Shown one piece after another: positions 1 to 7,754 of a DNA stretch of 43,246 bases. The stretch comes from UBA4658 sp002405485 (lineage in GTDB: Bacteria; Planctomycetota; Phycisphaerae; Phycisphaerales; UBA1924), in NCBI GenBank assembly GCA_036823255.1, contig DAISGC010000020.1:1-43246 (forward strand), in the 5' to 3' direction. The notes under the pieces were generated by a model, which saw nothing but the letters and a program-made list of their open reading frames with translations, was not told the DNA's origin and ran no database searches. The translations under genes and the position numbers were made by a program. Within the stretch, counting starts at the first letter, position 1, and each line of letters starts with the position of its first letter.

Positions 1-27
1 CTGAGCGGTCGAGCGGAGTTCCTGCCC

Positions 28-900
28 TCAGCGCCGCCGATCAAAGAGCCGACGAAAGTGCCGAACGGCACACCAAGCGGAGTAGAACCCGAAGGCGGGG
101 TGCTGATCCTGGACGATGGTGCCCGAAGCCGTCATGTACCAGCTCGAACCCTTCAGGGCCACCTCCGTCGACGCTCGGAAATCCGCGAATCCCAGCTCCA
201 GCGCGGCGTTCCCGGCTTGTTCGCCGAGCATGACCATGAGCGTGTCGGCGTTGTGATGATCCGAGAAGCCGCGCCGCTGGCCCAGAGTGGCCCTCCAGTT
301 GAACTTGTCCCCGTTGATCCGGACATGTCGAACTCCGGGAATCTCGAGTCCGTCCGGCATCCGCCGTGCCGTCGACCAGTCCATCGACCAGAGGTCCACG
401 ATGTCGCTGGTGGCGACAGTCCGCTTGCGCGAGGAAATGGTCTCGAAGGAGTACTCGTCAGGACCCCAACCTTCGTTCACCTCGATCTCGACCTCCGGTC
501 GCCCGATCGTGGATCTGTTCACACGGGCTCGAACCATACAAAACACGTCTTTGGCTCGGAGCCCGAAGCCCTCGCCGCGCCACGGATCCACGAGGTACAT
601 CGGATCGTCCGCACCGATCGCGGGCGCGAGCGACCTGGCCGCAATCGCCCGAGGAAGCATGTCCAGGTCCCTGTGCCTGAGCACGAACACCTCGACGCCT
701 CGGGAGCGCAGCTCGGCGGCAATCGACGCCGCGACCTCCGGGGTGCCCATGGCCAGGATGAACGGCGGGCGGCGCGCGGCCCGGAGCTTCGCGTCCATCA
801 CGTCCGCCCCGGTCGACGCGACCACCACCTCGATCCGCTCGGCCTCGGCGGCTCGTCCCCAGTCCAGCACCGACACGCTGCTGCGGTCCTGTCCCGTCAT
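28..900 (-). CDS. Hypothetical protein, 290 aa
   Basis: I do not recognise a family. The protein has no signal peptide or membrane segment and looks cytoplasmic. Residues about 20-75 have alternating hydrophobic strands and helices (VVVAS, FILAMGTPEVAASIAAEL, GVEVFVLRHRDLD), like a receiver- or Rossmann-like fold without a clear phospho-acceptor set. The middle (about 95-190) is strand-rich, and the C-terminus ends in a basic RRLFDRRR tail. The ATG at 898-900 lies only 52 nt from the divergent aat start, so the two genes probably share a very short promoter region. The stop is TGA at 28-30. The gene is probably real because its reading frame is intact and its composition is protein-like, but the function is unknown. 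Confidence 0.6.
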   Translation of the reverse strand: MTGQDRSSVSVLDWGRAAEAERIEVVVASTGADVMDAKLRAARRPPFILAMGTPEVAASIAAELRSRGVEVFVLRHRDLDMLPRAIAARSLAPAIGADDPMYLVDPWRGEGFGLRAKDVFCMVRARVNRSTIGRPEVEIEVNEGWGPDEYSFETISSRKRTVATSDIVDLWSMDWSTARRMPDGLEIPGVRHVRINGDKFNWRATLGQRRGFSDHHNADTLMVMLGEQAGNAALELGFADFRASTEVALKGSSWYMTASGTIVQDQHPAFGFYSAWCAVRHFRRLFDRRR

Positions 901-952
901 GCCCAGAGTCTCTCTCGCCGCCGTCCACGCGTCAACACTTCAAGCGACTCCC

Positions 953-1678
953 ATGCCGCGTCGCACCCGCCGACAACCCGAAGCCGATCCCCCCACTCCG
1001 GACACGATCGTCGCCTTTTTCCTCGACGCCTATCGGATCGGCGCGTTTCCGATGGCCGACATGCCGTCCACTCGCCCCGTTGATCCAGATGCGTCGGAGT
1101 TGCCCGTCGCCCGGCGCGTGCGCTGGTACCAGCCGGATCCCAGAGCCATCCTGCCGCTTGAGGACGGCGCCCTGCACATCCCACGGTCGCTGTCGCGGCG
1201 ACTGAAGCGAGCGGGATTCATCACGACCAGCGATGCCGCGTTCGAGGCCGTCATCCGCGGCTGCGCCCGGCCCGGACCAACTCGAGGCGGGGCATGGCTC
1301 GACGAGTCACTCGTGCGGTGCTACACGCTGCTGCACCAGCGGGGGCATGCCCACTCCATCGAGGTCTGGCGCGACACGCCTTCTCCGGGATCGACCCGCA
1401 TGCTCGTCGGGGGGATCTATGGCGTCAGCATCGGGGGCGCGTTCTTCGCCGAGAGCATGTTCAGCCGACTCGACCTGGACGGCTCGGGCGCATCGGGGCT
1501 CGCGCTCATCACGCTCTGGAACCACCTGCGCGCCTGCGGGTACACGCTCCTGGACGTGCAGATCGCCAACGAGCACACGCTCCGTTTCGGCGTGCGCGAG
1601 CTCCCACATGCGGAGTACGCGCGGTCTCTTGCCGGAGCAGTTGACGCCCCGGACAGATGGAAACCGCTCTCGCTCTGA
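953..1678 (+). CDS. aat: Leucyl/phenylalanyl-tRNA--protein transferase
   Basis: Transfers Leu or Phe from aminoacyl-tRNA to proteins with N-terminal Arg or Lys, marking them for ClpS/ClpAP degradation (bacterial N-end rule); cytoplasmic. The protein carries the family landmarks in order: AYRIGAFPMAD near the N-terminus, RWYQPDPRAILPL, the core GGIYGVSIGGAFFAESMFSR, then LLDVQIANEHTLRFGVREL and HAEY near the end. The chosen ATG at 953 gives 241 aa, the usual family length. An in-frame ATG at 899 would add 18 residues and overlap the divergent gene's start codon. The frame stays open far upstream but that is antisense to the neighbour. The gene converges on murA with a 9-nt gap. Confidence 0.93.
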   Translation: MPRRTRRQPEADPPTPDTIVAFFLDAYRIGAFPMADMPSTRPVDPDASELPVARRVRWYQPDPRAILPLEDGALHIPRSLSRRLKRAGFITTSDAAFEAVIRGCARPGPTRGGAWLDESLVRCYTLLHQRGHAHSIEVWRDTPSPGSTRMLVGGIYGVSIGGAFFAESMFSRLDLDGSGASGLALITLWNHLRACGYTLLDVQIANEHTLRFGVRELPHAEYARSLAGAVDAPDRWKPLSL

Positions 1679-1687
1679 CCCTCGGCC

Positions 1688-3052
1688 TCAGACCGTCGCC
1701 GGCTCGGCCGCACCCGCCGGCGACTTCGACTCGCTCACGCGCTCGATCTCGGCGCCGAGGGATCGCAGCCGCTCTTCCATCACCTCATACCCGCGATCGA
1801 GGTGGTACACGCGGTTGACGATCGTCGTTCCCTCGGCCGCGAGCCCGGCGACCACCAGCGCCGCCGACGCCCGCAGGTCGCTCGCCATCACCGGCGCGCC
1901 GATGAGCTTCCGCACGCCCGTCACCACCGCCGTCGGCCCCTGACGCATGATCCGCGCACCCATGCGACCGAGCTCCGGCACATGCCCGAACCGCTCCGGA
2001 TAGATCCGCTCGGTGATCATGCTGTTGCCGTCGGCAAGCGTCAGCAGAGCCATGAACTGGGCCTGCAGGTCGGTCGGGAAGCCCGGGTGCGGCTGGGTCG
2101 TGAGCTCGACCGGCCGCAGCAGCCGCGAGCACGTCACCCGGGCCGTGCATCGCATCGGATTCTGCGAGCAATCCTGCCCGACGTCCACGTGCACGCCCAC
2201 CTGGTTGAGCACGTTGATCGCCGCCATGAGGGCGTCGACGGGGCAGTTCTCCAGCGTGATGTCGCCGTTGGTGATCGCCGCGGCGCACATGTAGGTCCCC
2301 GCCTCGATGCGATCGGGAATCACGCGATGATCGACGCCGCCCAGTCCGTCCACGCCGTCGATGATGATCCGCGGGCTGCCCGCGCCGCGGATCCGCGCCC
2401 CCATCGCGTTGAGCATGTTGGCAAGGTCCACGACCTCCGGCTCGCAGGCGGCGCACTCGATGATCGTCTGGCCCTCGGCGAGGGTCGCCGCCGACATCAC
2501 GTTCGCCGTCCCGAGCACCGTCGATCCGAACGCCCCGCCCAGGAACACCCGCGAGCCCCTCAACCGGCCGCCCTTGCCCCCGGGCACTCGCGCGACGATG
2601 TCGCCCTGATGAAGGGTGATGTCCGCGCCGAGGGCTTCCAGCCCCCGAAGGTGAAGATCCACCGGGCGGTCTCCGATTGCGCACCCGCCCGGCATGCTGA
2701 CTCGCGCAAAGCCGCGTCGCGCCAGCATCGGGCCCAGCGTGCAGATGCTCGCCCGCATGGTCCGCACGATGTCGTACCGCGCGTGGCTCTGGCTCTCGTC
2801 CTGGCTGTGGATGAGCATCATCCCGCCCGCGGCGTCCGGCGAGCCCGCGCTCGTCCGCTCGACCTTGCACCCAAGCTCGCTGAGCAGCCGGACCATGTTC
2901 TCGATGTCCGCAAGCTCCGCCACGTCGCGCAGCATCACCGGACGGTCGGTGAGCAGCGCCGCCGCCATCAGCGGGAGCGCGGCGTTCTTGGAGCCCTTCA
3001 CCGTGAGCTTGCCGCACAACCGACGACCACCCTTGATGACGAACTGATCCAC
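1688..3052 (-). CDS. murA: UDP-N-acetylglucosamine 1-carboxyvinyltransferase MurA
   Basis: First committed step of peptidoglycan synthesis: transfers enolpyruvate from PEP to UDP-GlcNAc; cytoplasmic. The protein begins VDQFVIKGGRRLCGKLTVKGSKNAALP, which contains the substrate-binding Lys22-Asn23 pair. The catalytic Cys124 lies in the PGGCAIGDRPVDLHL loop; because it is Cys and not Asp, the enzyme is of the fosfomycin-sensitive type. Length 454 aa, slightly above the usual 420-430. I chose GTG at 3052-3050 because a GGAGGA ribosome binding site sits 5 nt upstream and the family normally starts at this residue; an in-frame ATG at 3088 would add 12 unsupported residues. This is relevant to the old view that planctomycetes lack peptidoglycan. 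Confidence 0.95.
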   Translation of the reverse strand: MDQFVIKGGRRLCGKLTVKGSKNAALPLMAAALLTDRPVMLRDVAELADIENMVRLLSELGCKVERTSAGSPDAAGGMMLIHSQDESQSHARYDIVRTMRASICTLGPMLARRGFARVSMPGGCAIGDRPVDLHLRGLEALGADITLHQGDIVARVPGGKGGRLRGSRVFLGGAFGSTVLGTANVMSAATLAEGQTIIECAACEPEVVDLANMLNAMGARIRGAGSPRIIIDGVDGLGGVDHRVIPDRIEAGTYMCAAAITNGDITLENCPVDALMAAINVLNQVGVHVDVGQDCSQNPMRCTARVTCSRLLRPVELTTQPHPGFPTDLQAQFMALLTLADGNSMITERIYPERFGHVPELGRMGARIMRQGPTAVVTGVRKLIGAPVMASDLRASAALVVAGLAAEGTTIVNRVYHLDRGYEVMEERLRSLGAEIERVSESKSPAGAAEPATV

Positions 3053-3057
3053 GCTGG

Positions 3058-3063
3058 TCCTCC
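3058..3063 (-). promoter_or_regulatory. Ribosome binding site fixing the murA GTG start
   Basis: On the minus strand GGAGGA is followed by 5 nt and then GTG. This supports the GTG start and excludes the longer ATG-initiated frame that begins upstream of it. Confidence 0.7.
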
Positions 3064-3321
3064 GCTCGGATGAGCTCTGGAGATTCACGATTGTTGCCGA
3101 TCCTGGGCCGGCACGCCGACCACGCTCGGGATTCGGGGCTCAGTCATCGGCCATCGCCGGGCCTGAGCCGCAGGTTTATCGGCCGCCCGCGCCTTCTCCC
3201 CGCACACGCCGCACGCCTCCCCAGAACCGCACAGACCTCAGCCCCGGCGACGGTTCCGATCAGGATCGCGTGTTTCCTTCTGGCACACGCCCGTCCTGAT
3301 TCGCACAATCCCTGTGTCGGT

Positions 3322-3367
3322 CCTCGCCCGTTTGGCGGGGACACGGGCCGAACGGACTCGGCCCGTG
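3322..3367 (+). promoter_or_regulatory. Tandem hairpins in the leader of the fibro-slime gene
   Basis: Two adjacent hairpins. 3322-3340 pairs CCTCGCC with GGCGGGG (one G-U) around a 5-nt loop. 3342-3367 pairs CACGGGCCGA with TCGGCCCGTG, ten perfect pairs around a 6-nt loop. Neither is followed by a U-run, so they are not typical intrinsic terminators. They lie 66-111 nt before the start codon and could be a cis-regulatory RNA or a transcript-stabilising structure. Confidence 0.4.
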
Positions 3368-3432
3368 CGACGGTGAAACCCAAACCCGGTCGGACGGCGG
3401 ACGCTCGCCCGACCTCACCAGGACGATTGCCC

Positions 3433-4389
3433 ATGATGACCAACTCCCGAACGCTCCGAGTGCTTACCGCGTGCGGTCTGCTCGGCGCCGCCCTGGTGAC
3501 CGGCGGCGCGGTGTGGAACGCCCACGCCTCCGAACCCAGCGGCTCCACCCAGCCCGCGGGGAACACCCTCGCCCAGCTTCCCCCCACCATCACCCTCAAC
3601 GGCGTCTGCCGGGACTTCCGCTGGGCCAGCGAGACCCACGGCCACCCGGACTTCAACCGCCAGCCCACCTCCGGCTTCGGTCACTACGTGGGCCAGGTCG
3701 CCGACACCCTCGACGCCGATGGCAAGCCGCAGTTTGCCTCCACCGGCTTCAGGGTGAGCACACAGGCCCGCGACGCCGCCGGCCGCAACCGCATGCCCGT
3801 CGCCAAGTCCTACATCTCCTCCCGCCCAGGCGACACCAACCCCACCGTCGCCACCACCCAGGGTGGTGCGATGACCACCGCCAACGCCTTCCGCCAGTGG
3901 TTCCGGGACACCCCCGGCACCAACATGAGCAAGACCATCCCCATCACCCTCGTGCGCCAGGGCGACACGAACCTCTACTCGTTCTCCGACCGCACCGACG
4001 CCCTGTACTCCTCCCGCGGCGGGTTCTTCCCGATCAACGGCGACCTCTTTGGCAACTCCCCCGGACAGACCAGGAACTTCGGGTTCACCTTCGAACTCGA
4101 CACCACGTTCGTCTACCGCCAGGGCACCAACCAGACCTTCACCTTCACAGGTGACGACGACGTCTGGGTGTTCATCGACGGTCGGCTCGTCGTCGACATC
4201 GGCGGCGTCCACTCCGCCATCAGCCAGACCATCGAGCTCGATCGCCTGAACTGGCTCCGGGACGGACAGCGCTACTCCTTCAAGCTCTTCTTCGCCGAGC
4301 GGCACGTGACGCAGTCCAACGTCCGTATCGACACCACCATCAGTCTTGAGAATGCCCAGCTCCCCACCACCACGGGCCTGTACGACTGA
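3433..4389 (+). CDS. Secreted fibro-slime domain protein
   Basis: Exported protein of 318 aa. A basic start (MMTNSR) is followed by a hydrophobic stretch (VLTACGLLGAALVTGGAVW) and a likely signal-peptidase site after AHA. The C-terminal half holds the fibro-slime/PA14-like signature: residues spelling GDDDVWVFIDGRLVVDIGGVH at about 237-257, preceded by the TFVYRQGTNQTFTF strand. The family was named from slime-mould prestalk proteins and fibrobacter surface proteins and is usually extracellular, often carbohydrate-binding or adhesive. ATG 3433 or 3436 both fit; 3433 has the better spaced AGGA. A longer upstream frame has no signal-peptide logic. Substrate and attachment are unknown. Confidence 0.8.
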   Translation: MMTNSRTLRVLTACGLLGAALVTGGAVWNAHASEPSGSTQPAGNTLAQLPPTITLNGVCRDFRWASETHGHPDFNRQPTSGFGHYVGQVADTLDADGKPQFASTGFRVSTQARDAAGRNRMPVAKSYISSRPGDTNPTVATTQGGAMTTANAFRQWFRDTPGTNMSKTIPITLVRQGDTNLYSFSDRTDALYSSRGGFFPINGDLFGNSPGQTRNFGFTFELDTTFVYRQGTNQTFTFTGDDDVWVFIDGRLVVDIGGVHSAISQTIELDRLNWLRDGQRYSFKLFFAERHVTQSNVRIDTTISLENAQLPTTTGLYD

Positions 4390-4405
4390 TCCCTCCTCCC
4401 CTCCC

Positions 4406-4434
4406 CGCGGGGCCAGGTGTCTCTTGGCCCCGCG
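4406..4434 (+). terminator. Hairpin after the fibro-slime gene
   Basis: CGCGGGGCCA pairs perfectly with TGGCCCCGCG (10 bp, 9-nt loop), 17 nt after the stop codon. No U-tract follows, so it may act as an mRNA 3' end or stabiliser, with termination completed at the 4502-4540 hairpin. Confidence 0.5.
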
Positions 4435-4439
4435 TGAAT

Positions 4440-4494
4440 CGATTGAGTGCCCGCCGCGCCGACTCATCGTGAGCGGGCTCCCACGACTCAATCG
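4440..4494 (+). repeat. 9-bp inverted repeat with alternative pairing
   Basis: CGATTGAGT at 4440-4448 is the exact complement of ACTCAATCG at 4486-4494. The inner part of the left arm (TGAGT) can also pair with ACTCA at 4472-4476, so two exclusive structures are possible just before the terminator at 4502. Confidence 0.45.
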
Positions 4495-4501
4495 CTGTGC
4501 T

Positions 4502-4540
4502 CCGACGCCCGCGCCAACTGGTGCGGGCGTCGGTGTTTTT
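4502..4540 (+). terminator. Strong intrinsic terminator 35 nt before the tRNA-binding gene
   Basis: CCGACGCCCGC (4502-4512) pairs perfectly with GCGGGCGTCGG (4523-4533); the loop region adds G-U and C-G pairs, and the stem is followed by TGTTTTTG. This is the best intrinsic terminator in the window. It lies only 34 nt ahead of the next start codon and about 110 nt after the preceding gene, so it is either the fibro-slime gene's terminator or an attenuator for the next gene. Confidence 0.75.
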
Positions 4541-4574
4541 GCACCCTACACTCGACCTTTCCAAGGACCATCCG

Positions 4575-5018
4575 ATGTCGAACCCGCCCTCCACCCCTGC
4601 CCCTTCCCCGGCCCCCGCCCCCGCAGCAGCCCAGGCCCCAGCTCCGGCCGGCTCGTCCAAGCCCGAGATCGCCTTTGACGATTTTGCCAAGGTCGACCTC
4701 CGAGTCGCCCGCGTCATCCAGGCCGAGAACCACCCGAGCGCCGACCGCCTGCTCAAGCTCCAGCTCGACGACGGCTCCGGCAAACCACGCCAGATCTGCG
4801 CCGGCATCAAGGGGCACTACACCCCGGAGCAGCTCGTGGGCAAGCTCATCATCATCGTGGCCAATCTCGCCCCGCGGAAGATCCGCGGCGAAGAGTCCCG
4901 GGGCATGCTTCTGGCCGCCAGCGACATGCCCAAGGACGCAGCCCAGCCCGACGGCGAGCGCAAGGTGATCGTTCTCCGCCCCGATGCGGACATCGCCCCA
5001 GGGTCGATCGTCTCGTAA
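4575..5018 (+). CDS. tRNA-binding (EMAPII/Trbp111/MetRS C-terminal) domain protein
   Basis: A free-standing OB-fold tRNA-binding domain, 147 aa. Residues 1-35 are a Pro/Ala-rich flexible leader. The rest matches the C-terminal domain of methionyl-tRNA synthetase, Trbp111 and CsaA: FAKVDLRVARVIQAENHPSADRLLKL, then ICAGIKGHYTPEQLVGKLIIIVANL and PRKIRGEESRGMLLAAS. It may serve as a detached beta subunit of MetRS in which the synthetase lacks its own C-terminal dimerisation domain, or as a Trbp111-like tRNA-structure binder. AAGGA lies 7 nt before ATG 4575; the frame extends upstream but through a terminator. It is preceded by an unusual hairpin array. Confidence 0.85.
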   Translation: MSNPPSTPAPSPAPAPAAAQAPAPAGSSKPEIAFDDFAKVDLRVARVIQAENHPSADRLLKLQLDDGSGKPRQICAGIKGHYTPEQLVGKLIIIVANLAPRKIRGEESRGMLLAASDMPKDAAQPDGERKVIVLRPDADIAPGSIVS

Positions 5019-5088
5019 TCGCTCAGCCCGATCAAGCCAGGCTGCTCCACTCGCAGATCAAGTCTCGTCGCATTGATCGCGGATCCGC

Positions 5089-6138
5089 TCAGGTTCCGCC
5101 GCTTCGCCGCGGCTCCTTGGCCCCGTCCGACGAGCCCCGCTCCACGCGACGACGCTCGCGCTCGATCATCGCCGCGGCGTTGCGATTCACGACATCCGTC
5201 TGCCGATCCGGACGCGTGCCGATGTCCCGCGCCATCGCCGCTTGCCGCTCCCGCATCCTGTCCATCTGATGCTGCAGGATCCGCGTTCGCTGCTCAAACT
5301 GGGCAGCGAGCGCGGCCCGGAGCGCGGCTTGCTGCTTGGCATACGCGCCCGAGTCCTGCGCCACGCCCCGCCTCTCCATCGCCACCAGTTCCCGAGCCGC
5401 CTCCATCGCCTCGCGACCGAACCGCACATCCCCGAGCGTCAACTCATACAGACCACGATCCCGCAACCGCATCTCCATCAGGAACTGCATCCGCGGCCAG
5501 GCTTCGGAGAACTTCCGCTCCGCCTGCGCAGGGTCCAGCTTCTGCAACTCGTCCAGCTTCTGGAGTATCCCGGGCGCGGCGGCGACGAGCACATCCCGAA
5601 CCGCCTGCCGATCTTCCTCGCTGAGCACGCGCTCACCCGCGCTCCCGCTCTGGTCCGACCGTCGCGGGCCGGCATCCGGCCCGGAGCCGCGCCCAGGACC
5701 CATGCCCGGCAATGTCGTCGGTCCAAGCGTGTCGACATCCGTGAAGCCCTCGCCACCCCGGGATTCCTCGATGCGGCGGAGCAGCAGCTCGCCGAAGTTC
5801 CGGCCCCCGCCGCCCGGCCCGCCACGTGCCCAGCGACCTGACTCGGGCATGAGCTGGCGCAGCTCATCGAACGACTTGCCTTCGTCGATGGCCTTGGCGA
5901 TCTGTTCAAGACGCTCGCTCTCTCGCCGAGAAGACTCCAGTCGACGCCGGATCGCCTCCCGCAGCCGCTGACGCGTCTCCACTTCGCTCTTGCCCCCGAC
6001 GTCGCCGGACTGGGCCTGCGGGTCGCCCCCCTTGGGCGGTTCAGCCGACGTCCACCGCGGCATCGGCCAGAGCAATGCCGTGATCGCCGCACCGATGAGC
6101 GTCGCCGCTCCGATCTTGGATGCACGCGTTCGGATCAT
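5089..6138 (-). CDS. Exported coiled-coil protein, third gene of the ECF operon
   Basis: 349 aa, family not recognised. An N-terminal signal anchor (SKIGAATLIGAAITALLWPMP, about residues 8-28) is followed by a long charged helical protein rich in Arg, Glu and Gln (RQRLREAIRRRLESSRRESERLEQIAKAI), a Gly/Pro-rich linker at about 105-160 and a second helical part to the end. The layout resembles periplasmic CpxP/Spy or heavy-metal-sensor proteins that feed sigma/anti-sigma systems, but I see no LTxxQ motif, so this is only an analogy. The ATG at 6138 overlaps the anti-sigma stop as ATGA. An earlier ATG at 6162 would overlap that gene by 28 nt. Probably translated with it and acting in the cell envelope. 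Confidence 0.7.
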   Translation of the reverse strand: MIRTRASKIGAATLIGAAITALLWPMPRWTSAEPPKGGDPQAQSGDVGGKSEVETRQRLREAIRRRLESSRRESERLEQIAKAIDEGKSFDELRQLMPESGRWARGGPGGGGRNFGELLLRRIEESRGGEGFTDVDTLGPTTLPGMGPGRGSGPDAGPRRSDQSGSAGERVLSEEDRQAVRDVLVAAAPGILQKLDELQKLDPAQAERKFSEAWPRMQFLMEMRLRDRGLYELTLGDVRFGREAMEAARELVAMERRGVAQDSGAYAKQQAALRAALAAQFEQRTRILQHQMDRMRERQAAMARDIGTRPDRQTDVVNRNAAAMIERERRRVERGSSDGAKEPRRSGGT

Positions 6139-6767
6139 GACGCCACGCCCTCGCTCAGCCATTCCACCAGCGACTGCGCATCGACGTCGGTTCCCGAGTC
6201 CGTCGCCGCCGGCTCGCCCCCGCTGGACCGGTCATCCAGCACGGCAAACAGCAGGTCCATCTCTCCGCGGATCTCCGCGCTCAGTGACTCGGGCGTTCTC
6301 TCTGGCTGGGCCACTCCGCCACCTCCGGGCCGAAGCACCGCCCACACCGCCAGACCCGCCGAGATCGAGAGTCCGAACACCGCGGCCACCCGAAGGCGCC
6401 AGCGCACGCCCTCAGACAGCCTGCGTCCGGCAACGACCGCCCGACGCCCGCCATCGACGGCATGCACCCGGGCGTCGGTCAACTCGCGCAGCTTGTCCCG
6501 ACTCGAGAGAAACACGTCCTGCTCGAGCGTCCTCGGTCCGCTCGCCCGCTCCATCGCACCAAGCTCGCTCAGCGACGCGTTCAGCGTCCGCATGCGCCCG
6601 ACGACCGGCAAGGAGGCTTGCATGATCCGATCCACCAACTCCTGATCCGCCTGCCCGCGCTCGGTCTCCCCAAGCGAGTGCAGCGCGGCGTCCACCGCGC
6701 GAAGGTCAGCGTCCAGATGCGCCGCGTCTTCCTGGGGCCGATCGGATGTGAAGTCCCGCGTACTCAT
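6135..6767 (-). CDS. Membrane anti-sigma-type protein
   Basis: 210 aa with a single transmembrane helix at about 126-145 (RVAAVFGLSISAGLAVWAVL). The N-terminal 120 residues are predicted cytoplasmic and mostly helical; the C-terminal part is acidic and would face the periplasm. No HxxxCxxC zinc motif is visible, so the assignment as anti-sigma factor comes from topology and from position directly after the ECF sigma gene. Both junctions are ATGA overlaps: with the sigma gene at 6764-6767 and with the next gene at 6135-6138. The ATG at 6767 was chosen for that reason; the ATG at 6797 would sit inside the sigma gene. Confidence 0.7.
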   Translation of the reverse strand: MSTRDFTSDRPQEDAAHLDADLRAVDAALHSLGETERGQADQELVDRIMQASLPVVGRMRTLNASLSELGAMERASGPRTLEQDVFLSSRDKLRELTDARVHAVDGGRRAVVAGRRLSEGVRWRLRVAAVFGLSISAGLAVWAVLRPGGGGVAQPERTPESLSAEIRGEMDLLFAVLDDRSSGGEPAATDSGTDVDAQSLVEWLSEGVAS

Positions 6768-7495
6768 GACGAACTCCCCGTCGAGTCGTTCAACCACGAG
6801 GGCGTCGCGCCCGCCGCGGTGATGATGTCCTTCAGCTTTCGCAGCGCCCGATGATGCCGCGCAAGGAGCGTTCCCAGCGGCTCTTCAAGCAGATCGGCCA
6901 TCTGCTTGAAGCTCATGCCCGCGTGATGCCGCAGCTCCACGACCTCACGATCCGAATCCGACAGGTGCTCAAGCGCCGACCGCAGCACCGCCAGGGAATC
7001 ACCTTGGACGTGCCCGCTGCCGGAATCCGACCGCACGCCGACCACGCCGCCCCCGGCATCGATCACCTCCGGATCGGTCGGCGTGGCATGCCGACGCACC
7101 CGCCGAACCTCGTCCCGAATCCGGTTCATCGCGACGCGAAACAGCCACGACTCGAAGCGGCCCTGCTCCGTGTACGCCCCGCTCGAGAGTTTGGCTGCCA
7201 CTGTGACAAACACCGACTGCGTGACCTCCTCGGCGGCAGCGTGACCCGACACCAGCCGACCACCCCGACCCTGCCAGCCCCCCACCCCACCACTCACACC
7301 AGCCGAAACCCCTCCTGAAGCCCCCCCAAGCCGAGATCGAGCAAGCGCATACACCCGTCGGGCGTACATCTCGACGATGGTCCGCCAGGCCTGCTCGTCG
7401 CCGGCCCCCGCGGCTTGCAGGAGGGCCGCGATCCCGTCCAACGTCCCGGCCGACGCCGGCTCATCCCGGGACGCACCCTCCCCGGGCGTCGCCAT
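6764..7495 (-). CDS. ECF-family RNA polymerase sigma factor with Gly-rich insertion
   Basis: 243 aa from ATG 7495. Region 2 spans about 24-135 with AAAEEVTQSVFVTVAAKL and RFESWLFRVAMNRIRDEVRR; region 4 spans about 165-225 with LEHLSDSDREVVELRHHAGMSFKQMADLLEEPLGTLLARHHRALRKLK. Residues 57-84 are a Gly/Ser/Val-rich insertion in region 2, between the first helix and the core-binding helix, where normal ECF factors have only a few residues. It starts a three-gene operon with ATGA overlaps. An alternative GTG start at 7549, with AGAGG 5 nt upstream, would add 18 residues; the frame is open still further up, but that is antisense to the next gene. Confidence 0.85.
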   Translation of the reverse strand: MATPGEGASRDEPASAGTLDGIAALLQAAGAGDEQAWRTIVEMYARRVYALARSRLGGASGGVSAGVSGGVGGWQGRGGRLVSGHAAAEEVTQSVFVTVAAKLSSGAYTEQGRFESWLFRVAMNRIRDEVRRVRRHATPTDPEVIDAGGGVVGVRSDSGSGHVQGDSLAVLRSALEHLSDSDREVVELRHHAGMSFKQMADLLEEPLGTLLARHHRALRKLKDIITAAGATPSWLNDSTGSSS

Positions 7496-7682
7496 GACGA
7501 CGTCCGGCCTGGGTTTCTGGGCTCTTCCCTGAGACGGCTGGCGGTCCACCAATACCTCTTCGTTGACTGTCCTGCACCCGCTCAACGACGCTCTGGCGAA
7601 CCTATTGCATCGCCCGGAATCGTCCGTCCGTGCACGATCCATACCCAGATCTTCCACAGGCCCGCCAGCACCCGATCCCGGC

Positions 7683-7711
7683 TTGGCGCGGCGGGCCACG
7701 TCGATTATCGT
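7683..7711 (+). promoter_or_regulatory. Candidate sigma-70 promoter for the GHL10 lipoprotein gene
   Basis: TTGGCG, 17 nt, TATCGT: four of six matches in each hexamer with ideal spacing, placing the transcript start about 37 nt before ATG 7755. On the other strand the same AT-rich patch reads GATAAT and may serve the ECF operon. The rest of the 259-nt divergent gap (7496-7754) shows nothing else. Confidence 0.35.
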
Positions 7712-7754
7712 CGTCCTCCAGACCTTTCCGCCACCCCTTTCACTGGACCCGAGC

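Larger units (their letters stand above)
3053..3432. promoter_or_regulatory. Divergent intergenic region, murA / fibro-slime gene
   Basis: This 380-nt stretch separates the two divergent genes and holds no convincing gene; the open frames crossing it are GC-driven. No clear -35/-10 pair was found for either gene. The right third carries three hairpins (3322-3340, 3342-3367, 3388-3414) that would form a structured leader for the downstream gene. An AGGA motif about 8 nt before the ATG at 3433 is a likely ribosome binding site. Confidence 0.45.

Noticed and set aside
287..952. N-terminal extension of aat
   Set aside because: Antisense to the divergent gene and absent from the family; ATG 953 gives the normal length.
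1802..3073. Open frame of 423 codons antisense to murA
   Set aside because: His/Arg-rich shadow; murA has its catalytic residues on the other strand.
3280..3310. TGGCAC as half of a sigma-54 promoter
   Set aside because: No TTGC partner at the required spacing.
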